Assembly (NCBI GenBank): GCA_026702635.1
Contig: JAPPBZ010000044.1
Location: forward strand, 1-8,100
Reading direction: 5' to 3'
Source of the DNA: Bacteroidota bacterium
GTDB taxonomy: Bacteria > Bacteroidota > Rhodothermia > Rhodothermales > Bin80
DNA: 8,100 nt
Every line of letters starts with the position of its first letter. The first letter of the stretch is position 1. The notes below the pieces were generated by a model. It worked only from the letters and a program-made list of their open reading frames with translations, was not told the origin of the DNA and ran no database searches. A program made the position numbers and the translations under genes. Positions 1 to 7,083 of the stretch are shown in pieces.

Positions 1-966
1 GATCTTCCCTCCTTGGTCAGTGAACCACTCCATGCTCTGGCCCAACTCCGTCCTGTCTTCAGCAGTTACCTGAATCGGTTCATATTCTTTGGTGATCGTG
101 CGAAGCGTTTCACCATGGCCAGTGATTTCGGAAAGCTCGTATTGATCGGTGCGGAGCGTCCAGAGATTACCGTTTGGAGCAAAGCACCATGCAATGTAAC
201 CTTGGAAGGGAACAGCCACTTGCATGTCTCCGGTCTCGTTACTGAAGTATTCAGCGTTAGGTTTTTCCGGGACCGGGATCGTATCCAGCGGAGTCAGGGA
301 CTGATCAAACCGGGCGAATGACGCTGTCGCCCCCTCATCGAGGAGGGATCTGATTATGGCGTTGTACCGGCCTACTGGATCGAAACCACCCGGATATGGC
401 AAGATGCTCCAGCCAACGCCACCGATCGATCCTGTTCTAAGGTAGTCCCCGTACGCGTCCAGTATGGAAAGCTGCCCCCTTCCCATTTCCATGACCCAAA
501 TCTCTCCATTATGGCTCAGGTCAACCGCGCTGGCATCTTCAAATTCCCCCGGTCCGGTGCCCCTTCCCCCTACGGTTTGTACGTGGGCGCCGTCCGAGTC
601 GAAAACATGGATCTCTTGCGTTTGGCCATCAAGTGCGAAGATCTGCCCCTGCGCATCCACATCAAAGGAGCGAATATTGCCGAATAGAATCGCGTCGTCA
701 CCCGTATCGCTTCCGATCCTCATTTCCTCCACAACCCGCCAAGATTCTTCCGATGACCAGAGCGGTTCGTCGGTATTTCGGACTATGATTTCACCGGAAG
801 TTAGCGTATCAATCGTGCCGGGCCAACCTTCACCAGAATCAGTGTTAGTTGAACCGCAGCCGGTACCAAGCAACGTGAAAGTCAAAGCAAGAGCACAGAT
901 TATGATTGTAGTAGTGCGTACATTCGTGATGAGGGCAGCTTTCCTAAATAGAGTCAGAAATATCAT
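1..966 (-). CDS. 6-bladed beta-propeller lipoprotein, 3' end outside the window
   Basis: The frame is open from the ATG at 966-964 to base 1, giving 322 codons without a stop, so the C-terminus lies outside the window. An in-frame TAA sits four codons upstream of the ATG, and no other start lies between them, which fixes this start. No Shine-Dalgarno sequence is visible. The N-terminus has a basic region, a hydrophobic stretch (about residues 20-35) and a Cys at 37 after LLGTG. This resembles a lipobox, although the -3 residue is Gly rather than Leu, so lipidation is likely but not certain. The body has repeated blade-like strands (for example IFALDGQ, IHVFDSDG, IWVMEMG, LSILDAYGDY) and the signature GGRGTGPGEF at 133-142, typical of the 6-bladed beta-propeller family common in Rhodothermota, Bacteroidota and Gemmatimonadota. 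The substrate is unknown. By inference it is an envelope-anchored binding or scaffold protein. A second protein with the same signature lies at 5889-6998. Confidence 0.85.
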   Translation of the reverse strand, partial: MIFLTLFRKAALITNVRTTTIIICALALTFTLLGTGCGSTNTDSGEGWPGTIDTLTSGEIIVRNTDEPLWSSEESWRVVEEMRIGSDTGDDAILFGNIRSFDVDAQGQIFALDGQTQEIHVFDSDGAHVQTVGGRGTGPGEFEDASAVDLSHNGEIWVMEMGRGQLSILDAYGDYLRTGSIGGVGWSILPYPGGFDPVGRYNAIIRSLLDEGATASFARFDQSLTPLDTIPVPEKPNAEYFSNETGDMQVAVPFQGYIAWCFAPNGNLWTLRTDQYELSEITGHGETLRTITKEYEPIQVTAEDRTELGQSMEWFTDQGGKI

Positions 967-1711
967 TTTGGTCTGTTACGTGTAAGGGCGTGAAAATCTG
1001 GATGCGTGCCTAGTCCAACTTCCCGATGAGTCGAATTGGTGTTCTGGTCGCTCACGTCCCCATCCGCCAAGTCTGTTACCGACTGGAGCGACGGGGATTG
1101 GCCTAACTCAGGTGCCTCAGGGAAGTTCTTTTTCGGACCTTCATAGAACCGTGGTGGCCCCATTAACCTACACGGGTCCTTACGCAAAAATCATTGCCGG
1201 CATAATTCCCACAAACGAGCCCACTGATGCGCAGAATCCGGGTCATGCCCCAACGACCACGCATCTTCCTTCTATATCCGTAACCCCTTCCTGCAGCATT
1301 CCCTACCAACTATCTTCGCCAAACATAATCCGAAGAATAGGTATCATGGCTTCTACACGAATGCATGAGTGAGCTTGGACGTGCTGGTCGAATGAATGCC
1401 GTACCAAGACAGTCACCTCATCCACAACATTCGTGGTAGAAGCAATAAGAACCCTCATGACAATGGTGGATTGGCTTACATGATCAGGACTCACTTCGCG
1501 CACAAATATCTCCTCAGTCTGAGAGTTCGCAATTTACCGAGAACAGTCCTGTTGGCTTGTGATAGGAGGCCCCTGTGCACGGAGATTCCTGATCCTATTA
1601 TGCTAAAGATGTCCCCGATTGGGACGTAAAGATTCGTAAAGTGGACCGACTTATTTTGTTGGCAACGTGAGGGGAGCGGCCGGTGGTGTCCTAGTCCGTT
1701 CAGATTAGGAC
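967..1711. other. 745-base stretch without a supportable gene
   Basis: It lies between the start of the left propeller gene (minus) and the galactokinase remnant (plus). Only short open frames occur on either strand. None has a recognisable motif, a good start context or a credible extension. I looked for galactokinase N-terminal motifs (the substrate-binding and GLSSSA-type loops) in all plus frames and found none, so the missing part of that gene is not simply frameshifted here. A weak hairpin (GTCCTA / TAGGAC arms, 1688-1710) sits just before the remnant and has no T-run. The stretch should hold the promoter of the left lipoprotein gene and any promoter driving the fusion gene, but I could not identify either with confidence. 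Confidence 0.5.
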
Positions 1712-2038
1712 TTGCTGGGAAGTATACCTTCTGCCTTACATCCAAGCTTAAAAAGCGACTACGAAGTGAGTTGTGAAGAACTTGATTTTATGGTTGCGCA
1801 GGCAGAATCGCTTGCTGGAGCCTTCGGAGCATGGATGACGGGAGGTGGCTTTGGTCGCTGCTCAATGAATCTGGCATGGACCAAAGATGCACATTCGGTT
1901 GCCGAAGCTGTTTCAATGGCCTATGAAGAAAAATATCAGCGCTCAGAGCACTTCCTCCTAATGAAGCAAAGAGTTGTATCCAGATATATTAAGACAGCAT
2001 TCGCCGCAGCTACGCAATCACCATACGGCTACCGATGA
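1712..2038 (+). pseudogene. galK: Galactokinase C-terminal remnant
   Basis: The 108-codon frame begins at a TTG, and an in-frame TAG lies at 1706-1708, so it cannot extend upstream. Galactokinases are usually about 350-400 residues, so only the last quarter remains. Two diagnostic stretches are present: HPSLKSDYEVSCEELD (galactokinases typically read SHxSLxxDYEVSCxELD) and MTGGGFGRCSMNL, the third GHMP-kinase motif, here with Arg where the family usually has a second Gly. Helical sequence ending in a YEEKYQR segment follows, as expected near the C-terminus. The last 25 or so residues do not look like the family and may be altered. The sugar-binding and ATP-binding loops of the N-terminal half are missing, so no kinase activity is expected. 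Its TGA overlaps the ATG of the next gene as ATGA, an arrangement typical of coupled genes. An intact galK probably once preceded the fusion gene. A small functional leader frame is a less likely alternative. Confidence 0.8.
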
Positions 2039-5000
2039 TTGAACATCCGGCTCCAACTTTTTCAGTGCCAGAAGCTCAGGTTCTGGCGCAGGAGTACTTT
2101 GGTATACAGGGTGGTGTATTCGAGCTCCCCAGTCACCTTGATCAGAATTTTCGTATCGATACGGCCGATGGCACGTTCGTTCTGAAACTCTCCAACGCGG
2201 CAGCGGAATCCAGTTACGTAGATCTTCAGCACGCAGTACTCTCACATCTGCATGCGAATGGGCACGGGCATTATGTTCCGGCTGTCGTTCCCACACAAAC
2301 GGGCGATCAAAAAGCTCTCGTGCAGAGAAATAAGGGGCAGCACCAGTTATGGATGGTTACCTGGCTCCATGGACGCGTTCTCGCAAATGTCAGGCCTGTA
2401 CTGAGCCCACTGCTTCGGGATTTGGGACGATTTCTGGGATCTCTCAACCAGGCTCTGGGAGGATTTGAACACGAGTCTGCACATCGAAGCTACGCCTGGG
2501 ATCTTCGTGAGGCGATTCATTTTGCCAAATACCTGGACTGTATCCGGGATGCCAAACGGCGCAAGCTCGTAGAGGACGCATTGGAATTCTTTCAGAATGA
2601 GACGCTTCCCGGCCTGGATCAACTTCGGCAGAGCGTGATCCATCACGATGCCAATGACCACAATATAGTTGTCCAGGGGACAGGCTATCAAGCCAGCATT
2701 CGCGGATTGATAGATTTTGGGGATACGCTGCATACAACGACCGTGATTGAACTTGCAGTCGCAGCAACATATATCATGATGGGCAAGGTCGATCCAGTGG
2801 GAGCAGCAGCAGAGGTTGTGCGCGGGTATCATGAGTCCTGTCCTTTGGAGGAGTCAGAGATCTCAGTATTACACGGGCTGATCAAAGCGCGGCTTTGCTC
2901 TAGTGTCTTGGTTTCGGCCTTTAGAGGGTCGTTGGAACCGGAGAATGAGTACCTTCGCGTGTCTGAGGAAGGAGCATGGTCTCTACTCACCTATTTGTCA
3001 ACAGAATCGTCATCACTGGCGGAATATCGATGGCGATCTGGCTGTGGCATGGAGCCCTGTCCAAAGGGTATGCGTGTGGTTGCACATCTTCGCCAGCAAA
3101 CATTTGCACCGGTCATGCAGCCGGATGTGCGCAAAAAGGATCCCCTTGTGGTGGATCTGAGCGTTACCAGCCCTTTGGTTGAGCCATTGGAGCAGCAGCC
3201 CGATCCAAAGAAGGCCTCAGAAGCATGGTTCAGGCGGATCCGCCGAGCAGGCGCCGAAATCGGGGTAGGACGCTATAATGAGCCTCGGATCGTGTACACA
3301 TCAAAAAACTACCGGTCAGCGAACAATGCGTTCGATGAGACCCGGACGATTCATCTGGGGATTGATTTATTCAAAGAAGCAGGAGCCCCAGTCTATGCTC
3401 CGGCCGCAGCACGAGTACACAGTCTCTCTTTCAGCCGGAAACCAATGGATTTTGGAGGGCTGGTGATCTTGGAGCATACAATGGAAGGGGGGAGATTTTA
3501 CACGCTTTACGGTCATTTGAGTGAGCATTCGGTCCAGCAGCTTCAACCAGGACAGAAAATTGCCAAGGGCGAAGAATTTGCCAGTCTCGGAATACCAGAA
3601 GAGAATGGCGGGTGGACTCCCCATTTGCATTTTCAGGTGATTGCCGACCTGTTGGGAAAATCTGGTGAGTACTGGGGGGTTGCACCGGCAAGCCAGCGCG
3701 ATGTGTGGTTATCGATCTGCCCGGACCCCAACCTGATTCTCGGGATTCGGGATGACTTGCTGCCCGTGCCTGAGCCTCTCACGGAAACGATCCGGTCCCG
3801 GCGAAAAGATTGTATCGGGGGAAATCTCAGCGTTTCTTATCGTACGCCTCTGCAGATTGTACGTGGATTTCGTCAGTATCTCTATGATGAGACTGGTCGG
3901 GCATTTCTGGATGCTGTTAATAATGTCCCCCATGTAGGACATAGCCACCCGCGTGTCAATGCAGCTGCGATCCGACAAATGCGCGTACTGAACACCAATA
4001 CACGTTATTTGCATCAGACACTCGTAGATTATGCGGAGCGGCTGGCTGCCACCATGCCGGAACCGTTGAAGGTCTGCTATTTTGTGAATTCAGGGAGCGA
4101 AGCCAAAGATCTGGCGTTACGTCTGGCGTTTGCACACACCGGGCGGAAGGATATCATGGTCCTGGAGGGCGCATATCATGGTCACTTGAGTTCACTGATC
4201 GCGATCAGCCCGTACAAGTTTGATGGCCCCGGCGGAACGGGTGCACCTCCGCATGTGCATCAAGCCCCGGTCCCGGATCTATATAGAGGGCGGTTTCGGG
4301 GAAGTGATGCGGCACAACAGTATTCAACAGAACTGAAAGCAAAACTCAATTCGGTCCCGGATGGGATTGCCGCGTTTATCTGCGAATCTCTCCTTGGTTG
4401 CGGAGGGCAGATTGAGTTGCCAGAGGGATACTTGCAATCAGTTTATGCACACGTACGTGCGGCAGGCGGTCTTTGTATCGCTGACGAGGTACAGGTAGGG
4501 TTTGGGAGGATGGGGAGTGACTTCTGGGGCTTTCAGACCCAGGAGGTCACGCCAGATATTGTTGTCCTAGGTAAGCCGATGGGGAATGGCCACCCACTGG
4601 CAGGCGTTGTGACCACTGCCGAGATTGCTCACTCATTCGATAACGGGATGGAGTTCTTTAGCACGTTTGGGGGAAATCCAGTTTCGTGCGCAGTGGGGGA
4701 GGCAGTTTTGGATGTGATTGAATCGGAAAAGCTACAGGAAAACGCGCTCGTCACGGGCACTTTTCTAAAACAGTCTCTTGAGAAGCTAAAAAGCAAGCAT
4801 CCGGTGATCGGAGATGTAAGGGGGAGGGGGTTGTTTTTGGGGATAGAGTTGGTGCGGGATCACCAAACCCTGGAGCCAGCCGATAAGGAAGCAGGCTATA
4901 TTGCGAACCGCATGCGCGATTTGGGCATCCTGATTTCAACGGACGGGCCGCTTCACAACGTGCTGAAGATCAAGCCACCGCTGGTCTTTGATCAAGCCAA

Positions 5001-5064
5001 TGCGGTCCAACTCGTCGAAACACTGGATTCCGTACTTCAGGAGGAGGCAGCGATTAGTCAATAG
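2035..5064 (+). CDS. Kinase (APH) / M23 peptidase / class III PLP phospho-lyase fusion
   Basis: This 1009-residue protein has three domains. Residues 1-330 are an aminoglycoside-phosphotransferase-like kinase: DQNF near 36-39, Lys51 in FVLKLS, the catalytic loop H203-x-D205-xxxx-N210, and the metal-binding D227-F-G. The closest known type is hydroxylysine/ethanolamine-type kinase. Residues about 400-560 are an M23 (LytM) metallopeptidase domain with H440-x-x-x-D444, G493-H494-L, and H530-L-H532, so all metal ligands are kept. Residues about 600-1009 are a class III aminotransferase fold: NSGSEA at 685-690, YHGH at 714-717, PLP-contacting D817, Schiff-base K847 in GKPMGNG, and T877. The GKPMGNGHP motif matches ETNPPL/PHYKPL-type ammoniophospholyases. 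By inference, the kinase phosphorylates a hydroxylated amine and the lyase releases Pi, NH3 and an aldehyde; the substrate is unproven. No signal peptide is visible, so it should be cytoplasmic. The start overlaps the upstream frame as ATGA and has no Shine-Dalgarno sequence, suggesting coupled translation. This domain order is known in other bacteria. Confidence 0.93.
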   Translation: MIEHPAPTFSVPEAQVLAQEYFGIQGGVFELPSHLDQNFRIDTADGTFVLKLSNAAAESSYVDLQHAVLSHLHANGHGHYVPAVVPTQTGDQKALVQRNKGQHQLWMVTWLHGRVLANVRPVLSPLLRDLGRFLGSLNQALGGFEHESAHRSYAWDLREAIHFAKYLDCIRDAKRRKLVEDALEFFQNETLPGLDQLRQSVIHHDANDHNIVVQGTGYQASIRGLIDFGDTLHTTTVIELAVAATYIMMGKVDPVGAAAEVVRGYHESCPLEESEISVLHGLIKARLCSSVLVSAFRGSLEPENEYLRVSEEGAWSLLTYLSTESSSLAEYRWRSGCGMEPCPKGMRVVAHLRQQTFAPVMQPDVRKKDPLVVDLSVTSPLVEPLEQQPDPKKASEAWFRRIRRAGAEIGVGRYNEPRIVYTSKNYRSANNAFDETRTIHLGIDLFKEAGAPVYAPAAARVHSLSFSRKPMDFGGLVILEHTMEGGRFYTLYGHLSEHSVQQLQPGQKIAKGEEFASLGIPEENGGWTPHLHFQVIADLLGKSGEYWGVAPASQRDVWLSICPDPNLILGIRDDLLPVPEPLTETIRSRRKDCIGGNLSVSYRTPLQIVRGFRQYLYDETGRAFLDAVNNVPHVGHSHPRVNAAAIRQMRVLNTNTRYLHQTLVDYAERLAATMPEPLKVCYFVNSGSEAKDLALRLAFAHTGRKDIMVLEGAYHGHLSSLIAISPYKFDGPGGTGAPPHVHQAPVPDLYRGRFRGSDAAQQYSTELKAKLNSVPDGIAAFICESLLGCGGQIELPEGYLQSVYAHVRAAGGLCIADEVQVGFGRMGSDFWGFQTQEVTPDIVVLGKPMGNGHPLAGVVTTAEIAHSFDNGMEFFSTFGGNPVSCAVGEAVLDVIESEKLQENALVTGTFLKQSLEKLKSKHPVIGDVRGRGLFLGIELVRDHQTLEPADKEAGYIANRMRDLGILISTDGPLHNVLKIKPPLVFDQANAVQLVETLDSVLQEEAAISQ

Positions 5065-5527
5065 ATAGGAGGGTAACCTCAAAGATCAGTGTCGCATTTG
5101 GTGGAATGCGGCCCTGTCCCCGATTTCCATAGGCAAGATCGGGTGGGATCACGAGTTGACGCTGCCCCCCTGATCGCATCCCCAGGATTCCCAGTTCCCA
5201 TCCCTCGATAACCCGGCCGTTCCCAATTTGAAACGAGAAGGGGCTGTTTCGAAGATGGGAGCTGTCAAATAGCGTGTTGTCCGTTAGCCAACCGTGATAA
5301 TGCACGGTCACAAGATCACCATTTCTTACTGGATCACCTGTACCGACCTCAAAGTCATAATACTTGAGACCATCTGAAAGCTGGATATAATCATCATCGG
5401 CCACCTCGCGTGGCATGGGGGTATTTTCGGGCTCTGGGGGCATCGGTTCTGTGGGACTTTTACAGGTAGAAAACAGCGCAATTACCAAGACCAGTGCTGC
5501 GTATCGAACGAAGGACATGATCACCAT
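5054..5527 (-). CDS. FKBP-type peptidyl-prolyl cis-trans isomerase lipoprotein
   Basis: The 157-residue protein has a short hydrophobic signal and a lipobox ending FSTC at Cys22, then a Pro/Glu-rich linker (about 24-40) and one FKBP domain (about 50-156). By alignment to FKBP12 from memory, the active-site residues are retained: Y77, F87-D88, F97, V106-I107, W110, and Y133 in LAYG. It should catalyse proline isomerisation, assisting folding of envelope or surface proteins. The ATG at 5527 is preceded by AGGGAG (complement of 5539-5544) at 11 bases, and an in-frame TAG lies just upstream. An alternative ATG at 5518 would shorten the n-region by three residues. The gene is convergent with the fusion gene and its last codons overlap that gene's end by 11 bases. 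Its start codon and upstream sequence are duplicated near 7072-7126. Confidence 0.93.
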   Translation of the reverse strand: MVIMSFVRYAALVLVIALFSTCKSPTEPMPPEPENTPMPREVADDDYIQLSDGLKYYDFEVGTGDPVRNGDLVTVHYHGWLTDNTLFDSSHLRNSPFSFQIGNGRVIEGWELGILGMRSGGQRQLVIPPDLAYGNRGQGRIPPNATLIFEVTLLSID

Positions 5528-5571
5528 ACAAAATTGATCTCCCTACTACAGAAAAATCCCTAAATTGTTTG
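5516..5571. repeat. Direct repeat, copy A (FKBP gene 5' region)
   Basis: These 56 bases match 7072-7126 in the same orientation with four mismatches and one single-base gap (51 of 56 identical by hand alignment). The first 22 bases are identical in both copies. Copy A includes the first four codons of the FKBP lipoprotein gene, its ribosome binding site and upstream DNA. Beyond the 3' boundary (5572 on) there is only a hint of further, diverged similarity. Confidence 0.85.
5539..5544 (-). promoter_or_regulatory. Ribosome binding site of the FKBP lipoprotein gene
   Basis: The minus strand reads AGGGAG, 11 bases before the ATG at 5527. It is the clearest Shine-Dalgarno-like sequence in the window and favours 5527 over the ATG at 5518, which would be 20 bases away. 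The equivalent site in the repeat copy reads AAGGGG (complement of 7094-7099), 10 bases before an ATG at 7083. Confidence 0.5.
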
Positions 5572-5888
5572 ACCTTCAGAATCATCGCCTCAGACGATCT
5601 TGTTCGGCGATTGCCCGGAATCTTCGGTATCATTTCGATGCCTAATACATGTTTTTTGTGCCGCTCATTACTTGCATAAATGGTAGCGAGTCCCCCCCGC
5701 GTTAAAGCAGGGGGTTTCCGGAGGCAGAGGAGTACTCACTGCGCAACACATACACGGGGAGATTTCCACTAAACATTACGTATCTAGAAATGAAAGGGCA
5801 GCGCGTGCGTACGCCAAACGCTCCCTTGCGGTATGTGCTACGCCGTGAATACGCGGGTGAAGGTGCCATCTGGACGGATCCGGGGGAA
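5572..5888. other. 317-base noncoding stretch between the FKBP and propeller genes
   Basis: It holds the upstream flank of the FKBP gene, a C-run/G-run hairpin at 5693-5714, and the downstream flank of the propeller gene. A plus-strand frame of about 52 codons starts at the ATG at 5790 and runs into the propeller gene. Its product is not recognisable and I do not call it a gene. A short palindrome, GCGTACGC, lies near 5807-5814. I see no tRNA or clear promoter. Confidence 0.45.
5693..5714. other. Hairpin CCCCCcGC-GTTAAA-GCaGGGGG
   Basis: The inverted repeat has an 8-position stem with one C/A mismatch and a 6-base GTTAAA loop. On the plus strand it is followed by TTTCC, and on the minus strand by GACTCGC. 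Neither gives the T-run of a standard intrinsic terminator, although it could end transcription of the propeller gene, which stops about 175 bases upstream on the minus strand. Hairpins of this look (C-run, short AT loop, G-run, TTTCC) are also typical of the ends of IS200/IS605-family elements. No transposase or TnpB coding sequence is present, so at most this would be a remnant. Confidence 0.45.
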
Positions 5889-6998
5889 TCAATTCAGTTC
5901 AAATGGATAACCGTAAACGTATTCTTCGTGGGTAGAAGAGACATATAAATAACCTTCATGCAGCAAAAAATCCTTAGCATAAATATTCCTCCTCTCTTCT
6001 ATATCGCTTACGGGACGAAAAACAATCTTTTTTGCGATCTTGTAATCATCTTCAGACAAATCGAAAATGTAATTTCCTGTCGCTGTTCGTGCAATCAAGA
6101 ATCGGGAATCTAGAAACTTTATTGTAGATATAAATATTTTCGTAAAAGCCTCCGTTCCGTCTGGAATTTCAATGTTTCCAGGAAACCCCGACGGCTCAAA
6201 TTCTCGAACTTCTTTTCCCTCGAATCTAATCGTTTGCAAATGCCTAAACTGGCTGTCATAAACAAAGATATATGGCAGTGCTCCATATGCCACGGCAACT
6301 CGATCTCCATCATGATTAACTGTTACCATGTTGGAATTTTCCCCCGTTTGATTCGGAAAATCCAGTTTAGGAAGCAATTCGGTGCCCGGAATCCAATCAT
6401 ATGGGGGCGATGTACTGCGTGCACAAATAAGCCAAATGCTATTTTCTGGACTTCCAGGGCATTGCAGAAATATATAATCAGTTGAAACCGCAAATCTTTT
6501 CATTAGATAATCTGGAGCGAAAAACATGTCCACATATTCAAATGTTTTCGTAAATATTTGCATACGCGGTAGTGCTCGGACGAACACATGCGAATCGCGG
6601 TACTCCATCCCGGATACTTCACGATCAAATTCTCCGGGGGCTTGTCCCCTTCCGCCAAATTTACGGCTAATATGTCCATCAACTTCCACTACAACTATCT
6701 CAGGTATCATACTCTCAGAGATATAAATACTACCATCAATCACTAACATACGACCTGGACTACCCAGAAACAGCGAATCATTTGGGATTCCTAATCTAGT
6801 TGTTGCTATCCAACGTTCCGGTTCAATATCTGTACTTGCCACAAAATGGGGGGCAGTATCCAGCATAAGATCAATGACTGGAGAATCTTCAAATCGAGTA
6901 ATCTCATCACTCTGACATGCGACCAGGGGCAAGATAAACAGAATCCCCGCATACAGCCATTTAATGTGTATGCAGGGATGGGAGCATAAAAATGTCAT
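5889..6998 (-). CDS. 6-bladed beta-propeller lipoprotein, AT-rich
   Basis: The frame is open from a TTG at 7067 to TGA at 5891-5889. I choose the ATG at 6998 (369 residues) because it places a lipoprotein signal at the very N-terminus: Lys13, a hydrophobic run 15-26, and the lipobox LVAC with Cys28. The TTG start would put 23 extra Arg-rich residues ahead of it. No Shine-Dalgarno sequence precedes 6998. The signature GGRGQAPGEF at 115-124 and strand-rich repeats mark a 6-bladed beta-propeller protein, the same family as the gene at 1-966. The function is unknown; by inference it is an envelope-anchored binding protein. Base composition differs from its neighbours: 23/60 G+C at 6061-6120 and 21/60 at 6481-6540, against 38/60 at 4201-4260. 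Together with the flanking direct repeats, this suggests later acquisition. Confidence 0.85.
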   Translation of the reverse strand: MTFLCSHPCIHIKWLYAGILFILPLVACQSDEITRFEDSPVIDLMLDTAPHFVASTDIEPERWIATTRLGIPNDSLFLGSPGRMLVIDGSIYISESMIPEIVVVEVDGHISRKFGGRGQAPGEFDREVSGMEYRDSHVFVRALPRMQIFTKTFEYVDMFFAPDYLMKRFAVSTDYIFLQCPGSPENSIWLICARSTSPPYDWIPGTELLPKLDFPNQTGENSNMVTVNHDGDRVAVAYGALPYIFVYDSQFRHLQTIRFEGKEVREFEPSGFPGNIEIPDGTEAFTKIFISTIKFLDSRFLIARTATGNYIFDLSEDDYKIAKKIVFRPVSDIEERRNIYAKDFLLHEGYLYVSSTHEEYVYGYPFELN

Positions 6999-7014
6999 TC
7001 GGACTACTGCTGGG

Positions 7015-7083
7015 TCAGATCTTCTCCACATACGACGCCATTGTAACCGGAAACATATCCCGGCCAATTGTCATGATCACCAT
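7015..7083 (-). other. 22-codon upstream open frame inherited from the FKBP start region
   Basis: The repeat copy carries the same start context as the FKBP gene: AAGGGG, 10 bases, ATG at 7083, beginning MVIM as in the FKBP protein. The frame then diverges and stops at TGA 7015-7017. That is 16 bases before the chosen ATG of the propeller gene and in a different frame. If transcribed, it could be translated and feed reinitiation at 6998, or it may be a by-product of the duplication. Confidence 0.35.

Noticed and set aside
471..490. Apparent frameshift in the left propeller gene near a G-run
   Set aside because: Recounting the run (GGGGG on the minus strand, complement of 475-479) restores one continuous frame to base 1. 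The suspected shift was a reading error.
464..985. Plus-strand open frame of 173 codons opposite the left propeller gene
   Set aside because: The minus strand encodes a lipoprotein signal and a clear GGRGxxPGEF propeller motif continuously from 966 to 1. The plus frame has no recognisable motif and is a shadow.
963..1187. Minus-strand frame of 74 codons overlapping the left gene's start
   Set aside because: It has no motif and a low-complexity mix of residues, and it overlaps the start of a better-supported gene in another frame.
1303..1629. Several 66-86 codon frames on both strands between 1300 and 1745
   Set aside because: They overlap each other and have no conserved motifs, no ribosome binding sites and no signal sequences, as expected by chance.
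1009..1697. Octamer CCTAGTCC at 1009-1016 and again at 1690-1697, possible footprints of an insertion
   Set aside because: Several 8-base matches are expected by chance in about 700 bases, and no longer similarity surrounds them.
1688..1710. Hairpin GTCCTA...TAGGAC as a terminator
   Set aside because: The stem is short (6 pairs) with a 10-base or longer loop and no T-run on either strand.
5790..5948. Plus-strand frame of about 52 codons starting at 5790
   Set aside because: The product is unrecognisable, the frame runs into the propeller gene on the other strand, and there is no ribosome binding site.
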